From: Rhodospirillales bacterium
Lineage (GTDB): Bacteria; Pseudomonadota; Alphaproteobacteria; Acetobacterales; Acetobacteraceae
Direction of reading: 5' to 3'
NCBI GenBank assembly: GCA_017304945.1
Contig: JAFKLG010000121.1
Coordinates: 1-47,624 of the forward strand
DNA length: 47,624 bases
The notes beneath the pieces were generated by a model, which ran no database searches, was not told the origin of the DNA, and saw only the letters and a list, made by a program, of their open reading frames with translations. Below are positions 1 through 8,447 of this stretch, piece by piece. The position numbers and the translations under genes were made by a program. Position 1 is the first letter of the stretch. Each line of letters starts with the position of its first letter.

Positions 1-677
1 GTCTCCGCCAGCGCGGCGCGGCACCGTTCGAAGCAGGCCAGCGCGGCGGCCCGATCGCCGCGCTGGGCATGCACCCGGATCAGCGCGGCCCAGGCGCCCT
101 CATGCGCGCGATCGACCACCAGGAGCCGCTCGGCCGCGGCGATCTGCGCTTCCGGCGAGAGGGCGCTGGCGAGTTCCCCCTCGCCCAGCGTGCGGGCGAT
201 TCGGAGCAGTCGCAGCCGTTCTTCCTGCACCCAGCGGTCGAAGGCGGGATCGAGGCCGGTCAGGTCCTCGAGCAGCGGGGCGCGGCATAGGTCCAGCAGG
301 TCGCCCTGGAGATCGGCGGAGCCGATCGCGCGCGCGTCGACCCAAAGGCCGCGGTCCTGCAGCGCAAGATGCGGGCGTTCGGCGAGGACGAGGCGCCGGC
401 CGAGGGGACCCAGCGTGTCCTGCAATTCGTGGACGGCCTGGCGCAGCGAGGCGCGCGCCTGCTCCTTTTCCCGCTGGCTCCACAGCAGGGCGGTGACCTG
501 GCTGCGCAACACCGGCTGGGGTGCCGCGAGGGCGAGGATGGCGAGCAGGGCGCGGGTCTTGCGCGCGCGGGGCAGCACGGAGCGGCCGAGCGCGTCCACG
601 GCCTGCATCTGTCCGAAGACGCAGATCCGCAGCAGCGGCCCGGTCGATCCCGAACCCGGCCGCTGCGATGTGCTCAT
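1..677 (-). CDS. BTAD/SARP-type transcriptional regulator, partial (C-terminus beyond the window)
   Basis: An open frame runs from an ATG whose first base is at 677 to the left edge (225 codons) without a stop. Residues about 15-105 look like the OmpR-type winged-helix DNA-binding domain of SARP regulators, followed by the start of the helical bacterial transcriptional activator domain (BTAD). The family hallmark ALLWSQREKEQARASLRQ is at residues 63-80, and a TPR-like stretch with ACFERCRAALAE lies at the edge. Proteins of this family activate neighbouring metabolic or secondary-metabolite genes, often with further C-terminal domains (NTPase, TPR, cyclase) that cannot be seen here. It is divergent from the amino-acid transporter gene at 1053, so the shared 375-bp region could hold its operator; that link is inference. 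No strong ribosome binding site precedes the chosen ATG. Confidence 0.85.
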   Translation of the reverse strand, partial: MSTSQRPGSGSTGPLLRICVFGQMQAVDALGRSVLPRARKTRALLAILALAAPQPVLRSQVTALLWSQREKEQARASLRQAVHELQDTLGPLGRRLVLAERPHLALQDRGLWVDARAIGSADLQGDLLDLCRAPLLEDLTGLDPAFDRWVQEERLRLLRIARTLGEGELASALSPEAQIAAAERLLVVDRAHEGAWAALIRVHAQRGDRAAALACFERCRAALAE

Positions 678-1052
678 GTCGGGGAGGGAATCTATGGCGG
701 ACCTCGGGCGGGGCGGGTCGCAAGGACACAACCATGACGCGCATCGAATGCGACGAATCTACACCCCGACGCGCATCCGATCAAGTCTCACGCGAAACGG
801 AGCTGCCGGCGCGCAATACGTCTCATTACTTGTACGGTCGTCGATGGAGGATGGAAGGTCGGGGCGGGCGCGTGGCGAAAAACCCGGCATCCCTGGGCAC
901 CGCGTGGGCAGGCCCGCGGCGCGGTCGCCGGGCGCGGCGGGCCGTCGGCGGGGCGGAGAAAACTTGTATCGGCCCCGTTGATCTTGCCGGAGCCCGCACG
1001 CACAGTCGCGCCGTACGCGGGATCCCCCGCGGCTCATCTGGGAGATGAATGC
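678..1052. promoter_or_regulatory. Divergent intergenic region between the BTAD regulator and aapJ
   Basis: There is no credible gene in this 375-bp gap; the open frames crossing it are arginine-rich composition artefacts. It must hold the promoters of the leftward regulator and the rightward aapJ. The 12-mer CCCGTTGATCTT at 974-985 recurs exactly at 2316-2327, upstream of aapQ. A GGGAG ribosome binding site lies at 1040-1044, just before aapJ. No convincing sigma-70 boxes were identified. Confidence 0.5.
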
Positions 1053-2105
1053 ATGACGGTGTTCAATCGGACGTGGGCGTCGCGCTGTCTCGCGAGCGGC
1101 CTGCTCGCGGGCGGCCTGGTGGCTGCCAGCATGAGCCAGGCGCACGCGCAGGGTTCGGGCTCCCCCACCCTGGAGTCCTCCCGCGCGAAGGGCCAGGTTC
1201 TGTGCGGCATCTCCGGCCAGGTTCCGGGCTTCTCGCTGCCGGACAGCCAGGGGGTGATGCGCGGCATCGACGCCGATTCGTGCCGCGCCGTGACCGCCGC
1301 CGCGCTGGGCGACGCCAACAAGGTGAAGTTCGTGCCGACCACGACGCAGAACCGCTTCACCGCGCTGCAGTCGGGCGAAATCGACGTATTGTCGCGCAGC
1401 ACCACCTGGACGCTCGGGCGAGAGGCCAATCTCGGCCTCGAGTTCGCCTGGGTGAACTACTATGACGGCACCGGGTTCCTGGTGAAGAAATCGTCCGGCG
1501 TGAAGTCGGCGAAGGAGATGGACGGCGCGACGATCTGCGTGCAGCCGGGCACCAGCACCGAACTCGCGATCAACGACTACTACCGGCTGAACAACATGAA
1601 GTTCACGCCGATCCTCATCCAGGACCTGTCGGAGATCCAGGGCGCGTTCCTCTCGGGCCGCTGCGACGCCTACTCGACCGATGCCTCGGCGCTGGCGACG
1701 TTCCGCTACAGCCAGGGCCCGAAGGCGGATGACCTCGTGCTGCTGCCCGAGATCATCTCCAAGGAGCCGCTGGGCGTGATGGTCCGCAAGGGCGACGACA
1801 AGTGGTTCGACCTGGTGCGCTGGACCTTCATCGCCATGATCACGGCCGAGGAGAAGGGCATCACCAGCCAGAACGTCGATACGTTCATGAACTCGACCGA
1901 CCCCGATATCCGGCGCCTTCTCGGCCTGGAGGGCGACATGGGCAAGGCGCTCGGTGTCGACAACAAGTGGGCGTACAACGTCATCAAGCAGGTCGGCAAT
2001 TTCGGCGAGATGTGGGACCGCAACATCACGCCGATGGGCGTGCCGCGCGGCATCAACAACATCTGGACCAAGGGCGGGCTGCAATACGCGCCGCCGATCC
2101 GCTGA
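1053..2105 (+). CDS. aapJ: General L-amino acid ABC transporter, periplasmic binding protein (AapJ-like)
   Basis: This is a 350-residue family-3 solute-binding protein. It has a signal peptide (residues 1-32, cleavage after AHA) and then the mature AapJ-type fold. Recognisable blocks are DSQGVMRGIDADSCRA, RFTALQSGEIDVLSRSTTW and FLSGRCDAYSTD, the last two lying in the ligand cleft. AapJ captures L-amino acids in the periplasm and delivers them to the AapQM channel. The start was chosen at ATG 1053, with GGGAG at 1040-1044; an open frame extends upstream to 978 but would bury the signal peptide. It is followed by a strong hairpin plus T-run (2131-2158), consistent with making more binding protein than membrane subunits. 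A paralogue is encoded at 44138-45172. Confidence 0.92.
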   Translation: MTVFNRTWASRCLASGLLAGGLVAASMSQAHAQGSGSPTLESSRAKGQVLCGISGQVPGFSLPDSQGVMRGIDADSCRAVTAAALGDANKVKFVPTTTQNRFTALQSGEIDVLSRSTTWTLGREANLGLEFAWVNYYDGTGFLVKKSSGVKSAKEMDGATICVQPGTSTELAINDYYRLNNMKFTPILIQDLSEIQGAFLSGRCDAYSTDASALATFRYSQGPKADDLVLLPEIISKEPLGVMVRKGDDKWFDLVRWTFIAMITAEEKGITSQNVDTFMNSTDPDIRRLLGLEGDMGKALGVDNKWAYNVIKQVGNFGEMWDRNITPMGVPRGINNIWTKGGLQYAPPIR

Positions 2106-2130
2106 CCCTACGTCGGCGTGCGTGAGCGAG

Positions 2131-2158
2131 GGCCGTCCGGATCGTCCGGGCGGCCTTT
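2131..2158 (+). terminator. Rho-independent terminator or attenuator after aapJ
   Basis: GGCCGTCCGG (2131-2140) pairs with CCGGGCGGCC (2147-2156ish) around a short loop and runs into TTTT. It lies 26 bp after the aapJ stop, before the 3' genes of the same transporter, so partial read-through would set the ratio of binding protein to permease. Confidence 0.7.
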
Positions 2159-2470
2159 TGCGTTGGCGGGCCGTGCCGAGCGGGGAGCGCTGCGGCGCGG
2201 CGTGTCACCATACGGTGTGGGTGTGCGGTGCCTGGCAGGCGGCTTCCGATCATTTCGCGCCCTGTTTCGGAGCGCGCGGCGGGCCCTACCCGACCGCGCG
2301 GCGATCTCGTCTGGACCCGTTGATCTTTTGTGACCGACTGACGCACATTCACGGCGGGGCGGCGTTGTGACAGACGCGGCGCCCCCTGGCCCCGATCTTG
2401 CTTGATGGCTAGAGAGGCCGCTGCAAGACCGAATGTTCCGCATCTCCGAATGGCGAGGTACCCGCGCCCC
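2159..2470 (+). promoter_or_regulatory. Intercistronic region between aapJ and aapQ
   Basis: No gene is visible in the roughly 310 bp after the aapJ terminator. The exact 12-mer CCCGTTGATCTT at 2316-2327 repeats the one upstream of aapJ (974-985), suggesting a shared regulatory element or a second promoter for aapQMP. An imperfect palindrome CACCATACGGTG is also present near 2205. No sigma-70 promoter can be assigned with confidence. Confidence 0.35.
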
Positions 2471-3679
2471 ATGTCAGACGTCACGGCCGACCCCAGGTTC
2501 GCCGCCGGCCGCGCAGCACCCAGACGGCGGCTGCGCCTCTCCTGGTCGGACCCGACTTTCCGCGCGATCGTCTGGCAGGTGCTGATCGTCGGACTGGTCG
2601 GCCTGGTGCTGTGGTACCTGGTCCGCAACACGAACCAGAACCTCGCCGCGCGCCACATCGCGACCGGGTTCGGCTTCCTCGACCGTGTCGCCGGCATTCC
2701 GATTGGCGAGACGCTGGTGCCCTACAACCCCGCCGTCAACACCTATGGCCGCGCCCTGATCGTGGGCGTGCTGAACACGCTGAAGGTGGCGGTGGTCGGC
2801 ATCGTGCTCGCCACCCTGCTGGGCACGGTAATCGGCATCGGCCGGCTGTCGAGCAACTGGCTGCTGTCCAAGCTGACCGCCTTCTATGTCGAGACGCTGC
2901 GCGACATCCCGCTGCTGCTGCAACTGCTGTTCTGGTACACCGTGCTGCAGGGGCTGCCCGCGCCACGTCAGGCGATCCGCCTGGGCGAGGTGTTCCTGTC
3001 CAACCGCGGCATCAAGGTGCCGCTGCTCGAGATCCAGTCGGCGCATGAATGGGCCTTCCTGGCCTTCGTGATCGGTCTGGTCGCCACCGTGCTGTGGAAC
3101 CGCCGTGCCGCACGCCAGCAGGCCGCGACCGGCGTCCGCCCCCGCGTCTGGCCGGTGGCGATCGGGCTGCTGATCGGCCTGCCGCTCGTCGTCTGGGCGG
3201 TGCTGGGCGCGCCGCTCACCTTCGAGGTGCCGGTCCTGCGCGGCTTCAACTTCCAAGGCGGCGGCACGCTCAGCCCCGAGTATTTCGCCCTGCTGCTCGG
3301 GCTGGTGACCTACACCGCCGCCTACATCGCCGAGATCGTGCGCTCCGGCATCCAGGCGGTGCCGCAAGGCCAATGGGAGGCCGCGGGCGCGCTGGGCCTG
3401 CGCTCCGGCATGGTGCTGCGCAAGGTGATCCTGCCGCAGGCGCTGCGCGTGATCGTGCCGCCGATGACGAGCCAGTACCTCAACCTGACGAAGAACAGCT
3501 CGCTCGCGGTGGCGATCGGCTATCAGGACATCGTCTCGATCGCCAACACCACGCTGAACCAGACCGGCCAGGCGATCGAGGGCATCGCGGTGATCATGGC
3601 GGTCTACCTGACCATCAGCCTGTCGATCAGCCTGTTCATGAACTGGTACAACGCGCATATCGCGCTGGTGGAGCGCTGA
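2471..3679 (+). CDS. aapQ: General L-amino acid ABC transporter permease (AapQ-like)
   Basis: This is a 402-residue inner-membrane protein of the HisMQ family. It has an N-terminal membrane segment, a first pair of helices with VETLRDIPLLLQLLFWYTV, an Aap-specific central insertion (about residues 165-270), and a C-terminal permease core. The EAA loop, EAAGALGLRSGMVLRKVILP, starts near residue 303 and contacts the ATPase. With AapM it forms the heteromeric channel. ATG 2471 is preferred; a GAGG lies about 12 bases upstream, and an alternative in-frame ATG at 2450 would add seven residues. The stop at 3677-3679 is two bases before the aapM start, so the two are translationally coupled. Confidence 0.93.
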   Translation: MSDVTADPRFAAGRAAPRRRLRLSWSDPTFRAIVWQVLIVGLVGLVLWYLVRNTNQNLAARHIATGFGFLDRVAGIPIGETLVPYNPAVNTYGRALIVGVLNTLKVAVVGIVLATLLGTVIGIGRLSSNWLLSKLTAFYVETLRDIPLLLQLLFWYTVLQGLPAPRQAIRLGEVFLSNRGIKVPLLEIQSAHEWAFLAFVIGLVATVLWNRRAARQQAATGVRPRVWPVAIGLLIGLPLVVWAVLGAPLTFEVPVLRGFNFQGGGTLSPEYFALLLGLVTYTAAYIAEIVRSGIQAVPQGQWEAAGALGLRSGMVLRKVILPQALRVIVPPMTSQYLNLTKNSSLAVAIGYQDIVSIANTTLNQTGQAIEGIAVIMAVYLTISLSISLFMNWYNAHIALVER

Positions 3680-3681
3680 GC

Positions 3682-4824
3682 ATGAGCGACACCGTGGCAA
3701 CCGCCGATCCCGGCTACGCCGCCGCGCGCGAGCGCCCGCCCGCCGGCCTGGTCGGCCCCTGGGCCTGGGCGCGCGCCAACCTGTTCTCCTCCTGGTGGTC
3801 GACCGCGATCACCCTGCTGTTGGTCTACGTGATCCTGCGCGCGCTGTTCGGCTTCGTCGAATGGGCCTTCGTCAACGCGATCTGGACGGTGCCGTACAAC
3901 GCCCAGGGCCGGCCCGACACCGCGGTGTGCCAGAACGCCAAGGGGATCGGGGCGTGCTGGGCGATCATCACCGACAAGTACCGGCTGATCCTGTTCGGCC
4001 GCTATCCGTACGAGGAGCAATGGCGCCCGGCGATCTGCGTCGTGCTGTTCATCGGCCTCTATGTCGTCTCCGCCATGCGCCGGTTCTGGCGCAAGGAACT
4101 CGCGCTGATCTGGGTCGGGACCCTCGCGGTGATCGGCGTGCTGATGTGGGGCGGCGTGTTCGGCCTGCAGGAAGTGCCCGAGGACTACTGGGGCGGCCTG
4201 CCGATCACGCTGATCCTGGCGACCTTCGGCCTCGCCTTCGCCTTCCCGCTCGCGGTGCTGGTCGCGCTCGGCCGCCGCTCCCGCCTGCCGGCGATCAAGC
4301 TGCTCTGCGTCCTGTACGTGGAGCTGATCCGCGGCGTGCCGCTGATCAGTGTTCTGTTCATGGCGAGCGTGATGTTCCCGCTGTTCATGCCGGCCGGCGT
4401 CAACGTCGACAAGCTGCTGCGCGCGCAGATCGCCTTCATCCTGTTCGCCGGCGCCTATCTCGCGGAAGTGGTGCGCGGCGGATTGCAGGCGCTGCCGAAA
4501 GGCCAGGGTGAAGCCGCCGACGCACTCGGCCTGCCCTACTGGAAGAAGACCGGCCTGATCATCCTGCCGCAGGCGCTGCGCCTCGTGATCCCGCCGCTGG
4601 TGAACACCTTCATCGGCTTCTTCAAGGACACCAGCCTCGTGCTGATCATCGGCCTGTTCGACCTGCTGACCATGGGCAAGGTCGCGCTGAGCGATCCGCC
4701 CTGGCAGAGCTTCTCGACCGAGGTCTACGTCGTCCTCGCGATCATCTACATCTGCTTCTGTTTCGCCATGTCCAAATACAGCCGCGGCCTGGAGCGAGAG
4801 CTCAACCGCGCCCGTCGCCGCTGA
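3682..4824 (+). CDS. aapM: General L-amino acid ABC transporter permease (AapM-like)
   Basis: This 380-residue polytopic membrane protein is the second HisMQ-type permease of the transporter. A large N-terminal part (residues 1-165) has several membrane segments and a periplasmic loop with cysteines (CQNAKGIGACW). The conserved core follows, with VELIRGVPLISVLFMASVM and the EAA loop EAADALGLPYWKKTGLIILP from about residue 277. ATG 3682 has GGAG inside the end of aapQ and only a 2-bp intergenic gap. The longer open frame starting at 3049 is an out-of-frame overlap with aapQ and is not used. aapP follows after 14 bp. Confidence 0.93.
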   Translation: MSDTVATADPGYAAARERPPAGLVGPWAWARANLFSSWWSTAITLLLVYVILRALFGFVEWAFVNAIWTVPYNAQGRPDTAVCQNAKGIGACWAIITDKYRLILFGRYPYEEQWRPAICVVLFIGLYVVSAMRRFWRKELALIWVGTLAVIGVLMWGGVFGLQEVPEDYWGGLPITLILATFGLAFAFPLAVLVALGRRSRLPAIKLLCVLYVELIRGVPLISVLFMASVMFPLFMPAGVNVDKLLRAQIAFILFAGAYLAEVVRGGLQALPKGQGEAADALGLPYWKKTGLIILPQALRLVIPPLVNTFIGFFKDTSLVLIIGLFDLLTMGKVALSDPPWQSFSTEVYVVLAIIYICFCFAMSKYSRGLERELNRARRR

Positions 4825-4838
4825 CCGGAGCCAAGACC

Positions 4839-5633
4839 ATGAGCCAGGCCGCCCTCGCAGACGCTCCCATCCCGCACAAGATCGACGCCAACGCGCCACC
4901 GGCGATCGTGCTCGACAAGGTCAACAAGTGGTACGGCACGATGCACGTGCTGCGCGACGTCACCATGACCGTCGCGGCGCAGGAACGCGTGGTGGTGTGC
5001 GGGCCATCCGGCTCCGGCAAGTCCACCATGATCCGCTGCATCAACCGGCTGGAGACGCACCAGGAAGGCCGCATCGTCGTCGACGGCACGGAGCTGACCG
5101 ACGACCTGCGCGCGCTGGACACGATCCGCCGCGAGGTCGGCATGGTGTTCCAGTCGTTCAACCTGTTCCCGCATCTGACGATCCTGGAGAACTGCACGCT
5201 GGCGCCGATCTGGGTGCGCAAGATGCCGAAGGCGGAGGCGGAGGAGCTGGCGATGAGCTATCTCACCCGCGTGAAGATCCCCGACCAGGCGAAGAAGTAT
5301 CCCGGGCAACTGTCGGGCGGCCAGCAGCAGCGCGTGGCGATCGCGCGGGCGCTGTGCATGAAGCCCAAGATCATGCTGTTCGACGAGCCGACCTCCGCGC
5401 TCGACCCCGAGATGATCAAGGAGGTGCTCGACACCATGATCGGTCTCGCGGAATCGGGCATGACCATGGTCTGCGTCACGCACGAGATGGGCTTCGCGCG
5501 CCAGGTCGCCGACCGCGTCGTGTTCATGGATCGTGGCGAGATCGTCGAGAGCGGCACGCCGCAGCGCATGTTCGAAGACCCGCAGACCGACCGGCTCAAG
5601 CTGTTCCTGAGCCAGATCCTGCGCGGGCACTGA
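4839..5633 (+). CDS. aapP: General L-amino acid ABC transporter ATP-binding protein (AapP-like)
   Basis: This 264-residue ABC ATPase powers the AapQM channel from the cytoplasmic side. Walker A GPSGSGKST is at residues 55-63, the Q-loop lies in VFQSFNLFPHLT, the signature LSGGQQQR starts at residue 158, and Walker B with the catalytic glutamate, IMLFDEP, is at 178-184. The switch histidine is in VCVTHEMGFA. The length fits GlnQ/HisP-type proteins. The start has CGGAG eight to twelve bases upstream. It is the last gene of the operon; a repeat-rich non-coding region follows. Confidence 0.95.
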   Translation: MSQAALADAPIPHKIDANAPPAIVLDKVNKWYGTMHVLRDVTMTVAAQERVVVCGPSGSGKSTMIRCINRLETHQEGRIVVDGTELTDDLRALDTIRREVGMVFQSFNLFPHLTILENCTLAPIWVRKMPKAEAEELAMSYLTRVKIPDQAKKYPGQLSGGQQQRVAIARALCMKPKIMLFDEPTSALDPEMIKEVLDTMIGLAESGMTMVCVTHEMGFARQVADRVVFMDRGEIVESGTPQRMFEDPQTDRLKLFLSQILRGH

Positions 5634-5948
5634 GCGCCTCGCGCGGCTGACGCGCGGGCATTGAACGAGCGGGTCAGGTCGGGTTGATGCGGGTCGGTGC
5701 CGGTGGGGATCCGCGGGTCGTGGCCCGCGGATGACGAGGGGGAGTCCGTAGCCACCCGGTCATGGCCGGCCATCGAGCCGGCCATCCTCACGGGCACCGC
5801 TGACGCGCGCCCCGCCGCCGCGCGGCGCCACTCCACGGGCATCGCCCATCGGCACAGCCCTCGCATGCCCTCGTCATGGCCGGCCATCGAGCCGGCAATC
5901 CCCGCCGGCACCGCTGACGCGCGACCCGCCGCCGCGCGGCGGCAACCC
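5634..5948. repeat. Intergenic repeat cluster: 69-bp direct repeat carrying REP-like palindromes
   Basis: Two near-identical 69-bp copies lie at 5759-5827 and 5873-5941, a period of 114 bp. Each begins with a palindrome of the type ATGGCCGGC-catcga-GCCGGCCAT (5762-5785; second copy from 5876, with one change in the right arm) and ends in a CGCCGCCGCGCGGCG run. The same ATGGCCGG/CCGGCCAT arms recur at 8343-8364, 47393-47415 and 47530-47552, so this is a dispersed palindromic repeat family. No gene is visible in the region. Confidence 0.8.
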
Positions 5949-6911
5949 TCACCCCACGAACCGCGCCAGCCGCACCGCCGTGTGCCCGCGGCTCGGGCGC
6001 AGACTCGGCATCACCAGCAGGCAATCGTCATGCGGCGTGCGCACCTCCGTGGTGCCGTCCAGCGCGATCAGCGTGTTGCGGCGCTTCACCACGGCACCGC
6101 CGCGCCAGGGCTGCACGAAGGCGAACTGCGTCGTGTTTGCGGTGATCGCCGCCGTCACCTCCGCCACACGCTGCGGCGCCGGTGCGCCCGCGCAGAGCGG
6201 CGCATGTGCGGGCAGCATGTCGAGATGGCGCAACAGCCCGGCCACGGTGGCCTCCGCGCTCGTCACGCTGTCCGGATGCCAGTGCTGACCGACCTCGACC
6301 AGCACCGCCGCGGCGTGCGTCGCCGGATCGACGAAGCGCTGGTCGTCGATCAGCCGCCGCCCGTTGGCATGGCCGGAATCCGCGATCACCAGCGACGGCG
6401 TGCCGATCCCGCGCGCGAGCGCGAGCCCCTTCGCACTCGGTCCGCTCAAGATCGCCGGGTCCGCCGGCCACAGCATCGAGTGCAGGTCCAGCAGCACGTC
6501 CACCGTCGCCAGCAGCGGCCGGATCTCCCGCGCCCGCGCGAGTTCGCGGGAGTTGCGCGGGCCATCCAGCACCGAGGCGTCCCACACACGATTGAGATCC
6601 TCGTCGATGAAGCGCGACGCGGTGGGACGGCGCGGATCGAACCGGTCGAACGCCGCGAGATTGAGGAACCCCATCGTCAGCACGCCGCGCGTCGGCACGA
6701 AGCCCGCGCGCAGCAGCCGATCGAGCACGATGGCGCCGGCGAATTCGTTGCCGTGCATCAGCGCGAGCAGCGCCACGTGCGGGCCAGGGCTCTTGCCGCG
6801 GCGCGTCACGAAGCCCGGCACGCCCGCATCCCCCGCGCGCCATGGCGAGAGATCGGGCGGGATCAGCTCGACCGCGAACTCGGGCAACGGCGTCGGGACG
6901 GGCGCCGGCAT
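5949..6911 (-). CDS. Succinylglutamate desuccinylase/aspartoacylase-family zinc hydrolase
   Basis: This 320-residue protein belongs to the AstE/AspA branch of the M14 carboxypeptidase-like fold, which cleaves N-acyl amino acids. The zinc site is visible as HGNE (His53, Glu56) with the third ligand in LLDLHS. The substrate-binding DLNR occurs in FIDEDLNRVW, and a candidate general-base glutamate is in VLVEVGQHW. The precise substrate is not determined by sequence. The gene lies four bases downstream of an ArgE-type deacetylase on the same strand, so the two are probably co-transcribed and act on acylated amino acids; that pathway is inference. Confidence 0.85.
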   Translation of the reverse strand: MPAPVPTPLPEFAVELIPPDLSPWRAGDAGVPGFVTRRGKSPGPHVALLALMHGNEFAGAIVLDRLLRAGFVPTRGVLTMGFLNLAAFDRFDPRRPTASRFIDEDLNRVWDASVLDGPRNSRELARAREIRPLLATVDVLLDLHSMLWPADPAILSGPSAKGLALARGIGTPSLVIADSGHANGRRLIDDQRFVDPATHAAAVLVEVGQHWHPDSVTSAEATVAGLLRHLDMLPAHAPLCAGAPAPQRVAEVTAAITANTTQFAFVQPWRGGAVVKRRNTLIALDGTTEVRTPHDDCLLVMPSLRPSRGHTAVRLARFVG

Positions 6912-6915
6912 CGCC

Positions 6916-8073
6916 TCACCCGCTCAGGCGATCGGCGAGGCGACGGATGAACGCATCGCATGCGGCGAGCTCGCTCTCCGCGATCCACTCGTCCGGCTGG
7001 TGCGCCTGCGCGATATGGCCGGGCCCACAGACGATCGCGGGAATGCCGGCTTTCTCATAGTAGCCTCCCTCGGTTCCGTAGCTGACCTTGCCGGTCGCGT
7101 TCGCACCGGTGAGTTGCTTGACCAGCGTCGTCAGCGCGTGGTCGGGCGAGAGGGAAAGCCCCGGCATCTCGAGCTGGATCTCCCAGTCGAAGCCGGTGCG
7201 CGGATCGACCGCATGCATCGCCGGCTCAATCGTCTCCGCAACGTAGCGCTGGAGGCGCTGCATCGCGAGATGCGGATCGTCGGCCGGAATGTGCCGCCAC
7301 TCCATGGTGAAGCTGGCGCGTTCGGGGATGATGTTGAGGATCGTGCCCCCCTCCACCGTGCCGACATGGATCGTGGTGTGCGGCGGATCGAACCCGTCCT
7401 CGAACGGGCCTTCCTTGGCGAGGCGGCGCGCCTCGGCGGCGACCCAGGCGATCGCCTCCGCCGCCGCGTGCACCGCGTTCACGCCCTTGGCCGGTTCGGA
7501 GGAATGGCCGGGCTTGCCCCGCACCGTCACGCCGAGGTTCAGCTTGCCCTTGTGCGCGAGCACCGGCTGCATGCCGGTCGGCTCGCCCACGATGCAGAGG
7601 TCGGGGCGCAGGCCGGACGCGGCGACGTCCTCGATCAGGCGCTGCGCGCCCCAGCAGCCGACTTCCTCGTCATAGGTGATGAACAGGTGCACGGGCTTGC
7701 CGAGAGCGCGTGCCTTCAGCGCCGGCACGGCGGCGAGGCAGGCGGCGACGAAGCCCTTCATGTCGCACGCCCCGCGCGCGAACAGCTTGCCGTCGGTCCG
7801 CCGCAGGGCGAACGGATCGGCGCTCCAGGCCTGGCCATCGACCGGCACCGTATCGACATGCCCCGACAGCGCGATGCCGCCTTCGGTCTGCGGCCCGATG
7901 ATGGCGTGCAGATTGGCCTTCCGCCCGTCGCGATCGGTGCTGACGCGGTACGGAATGCCGTGCTCGTCGAGCCAGGACCGCACGAAGGCGATCAGCTCGA
8001 GGTTGCTGTTCCGGCTGGTGGTGTCGAAGGACACCAGGCGCGCGAGCATGTCGGCAGTGGTGAGGGACGTCAT
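6916..8073 (-). CDS. argE: Acetylornithine deacetylase / M20-family amidohydrolase (ArgE type)
   Basis: The protein has 385 residues from ATG 8073; a GTG two codons earlier at 8079 is an alternative. It is a di-metal M20 peptidase-fold enzyme that removes the acetyl group of N-acetyl-L-ornithine. Metal ligands and catalytic residues are visible in order: GHVDT (His72, Asp74), the bridging aspartate in GACDMKGF (Asp104), TYDEE (Glu136, Glu137), the EPT segment, and a C-terminal histidine. The N-terminal LVSFDTTSRNSNLELI is typical of the proteobacterial ArgE subfamily. No other arginine gene is nearby, and the neighbour is a second acyl-amino-acid hydrolase, so a related acylated substrate is possible. 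Confidence 0.85.
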   Translation of the reverse strand: MTSLTTADMLARLVSFDTTSRNSNLELIAFVRSWLDEHGIPYRVSTDRDGRKANLHAIIGPQTEGGIALSGHVDTVPVDGQAWSADPFALRRTDGKLFARGACDMKGFVAACLAAVPALKARALGKPVHLFITYDEEVGCWGAQRLIEDVAASGLRPDLCIVGEPTGMQPVLAHKGKLNLGVTVRGKPGHSSEPAKGVNAVHAAAEAIAWVAAEARRLAKEGPFEDGFDPPHTTIHVGTVEGGTILNIIPERASFTMEWRHIPADDPHLAMQRLQRYVAETIEPAMHAVDPRTGFDWEIQLEMPGLSLSPDHALTTLVKQLTGANATGKVSYGTEGGYYEKAGIPAIVCGPGHIAQAHQPDEWIAESELAACDAFIRRLADRLSG

Positions 8074-8447
8074 CGGCACAGTCTATACGTGTGCCGCGCA
8101 CTCGCAACCAGAGGTGTCGTTGGTCATCGCCCGTGTCGTGGGGGTGCGGCAGGCCGTCTCGCGGCGCGCGCGCCCGGTATCGCGGAGGGGGTGCACGCAG
8201 TGTCCCGGGAACGGCGCGCCGTCGCGTGAAGGACCGCCGCCCCTTGCCGTGGGGGCAGCCGCCCCTCTGTCATGCAGGGCCGCCGCCCTATGTCATGAAG
8301 GGCCGCCGCCCGCGTGTCGTGGAGGGCCGCCGCCCCTGTGTCATGGCCGGCGAAGGCCGGCCATCCATGACTTGCGCTGCCACGAGGAGGAAGCGAGCAG
8401 TCGTGGAGAGCCGCCCCTGCGCCGGCCATGACACGAGGAGCCCCATC
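8074..8447. repeat. Intergenic array of degenerate 23-24 bp repeats ending in a REP-like palindrome
   Basis: No gene is seen here. Five head-to-tail units of about 23-24 bp, consensus AGGGCCGCCGCCC-n-TGTCATGA, run from about 8230 to 8346 (units start at about 8230, 8253, 8276, 8299 and 8323). The last runs into ATGGCCGG-cgaagg-CCGGCCAT (8343-8364), the same palindrome family as at 5762 and 47393. The array separates two convergent-free minus-strand genes. Confidence 0.7.

Noticed and set aside
2053..2697. Minus-strand 214-codon frame across the aapJ-aapQ gap
   Set aside because: It is arginine-rich, runs through a terminator hairpin and into two solid plus-strand genes, with no recognisable domain.
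6364..8229. 621-codon plus-strand open frame
   Set aside because: It overlaps two well-supported minus-strand hydrolases with intact metal-binding motifs.
8230..8346. Considered as a CRISPR array
   Set aside because: Repeat units are contiguous, only 23-24 bp and degenerate, with no spacers and no cas genes nearby.
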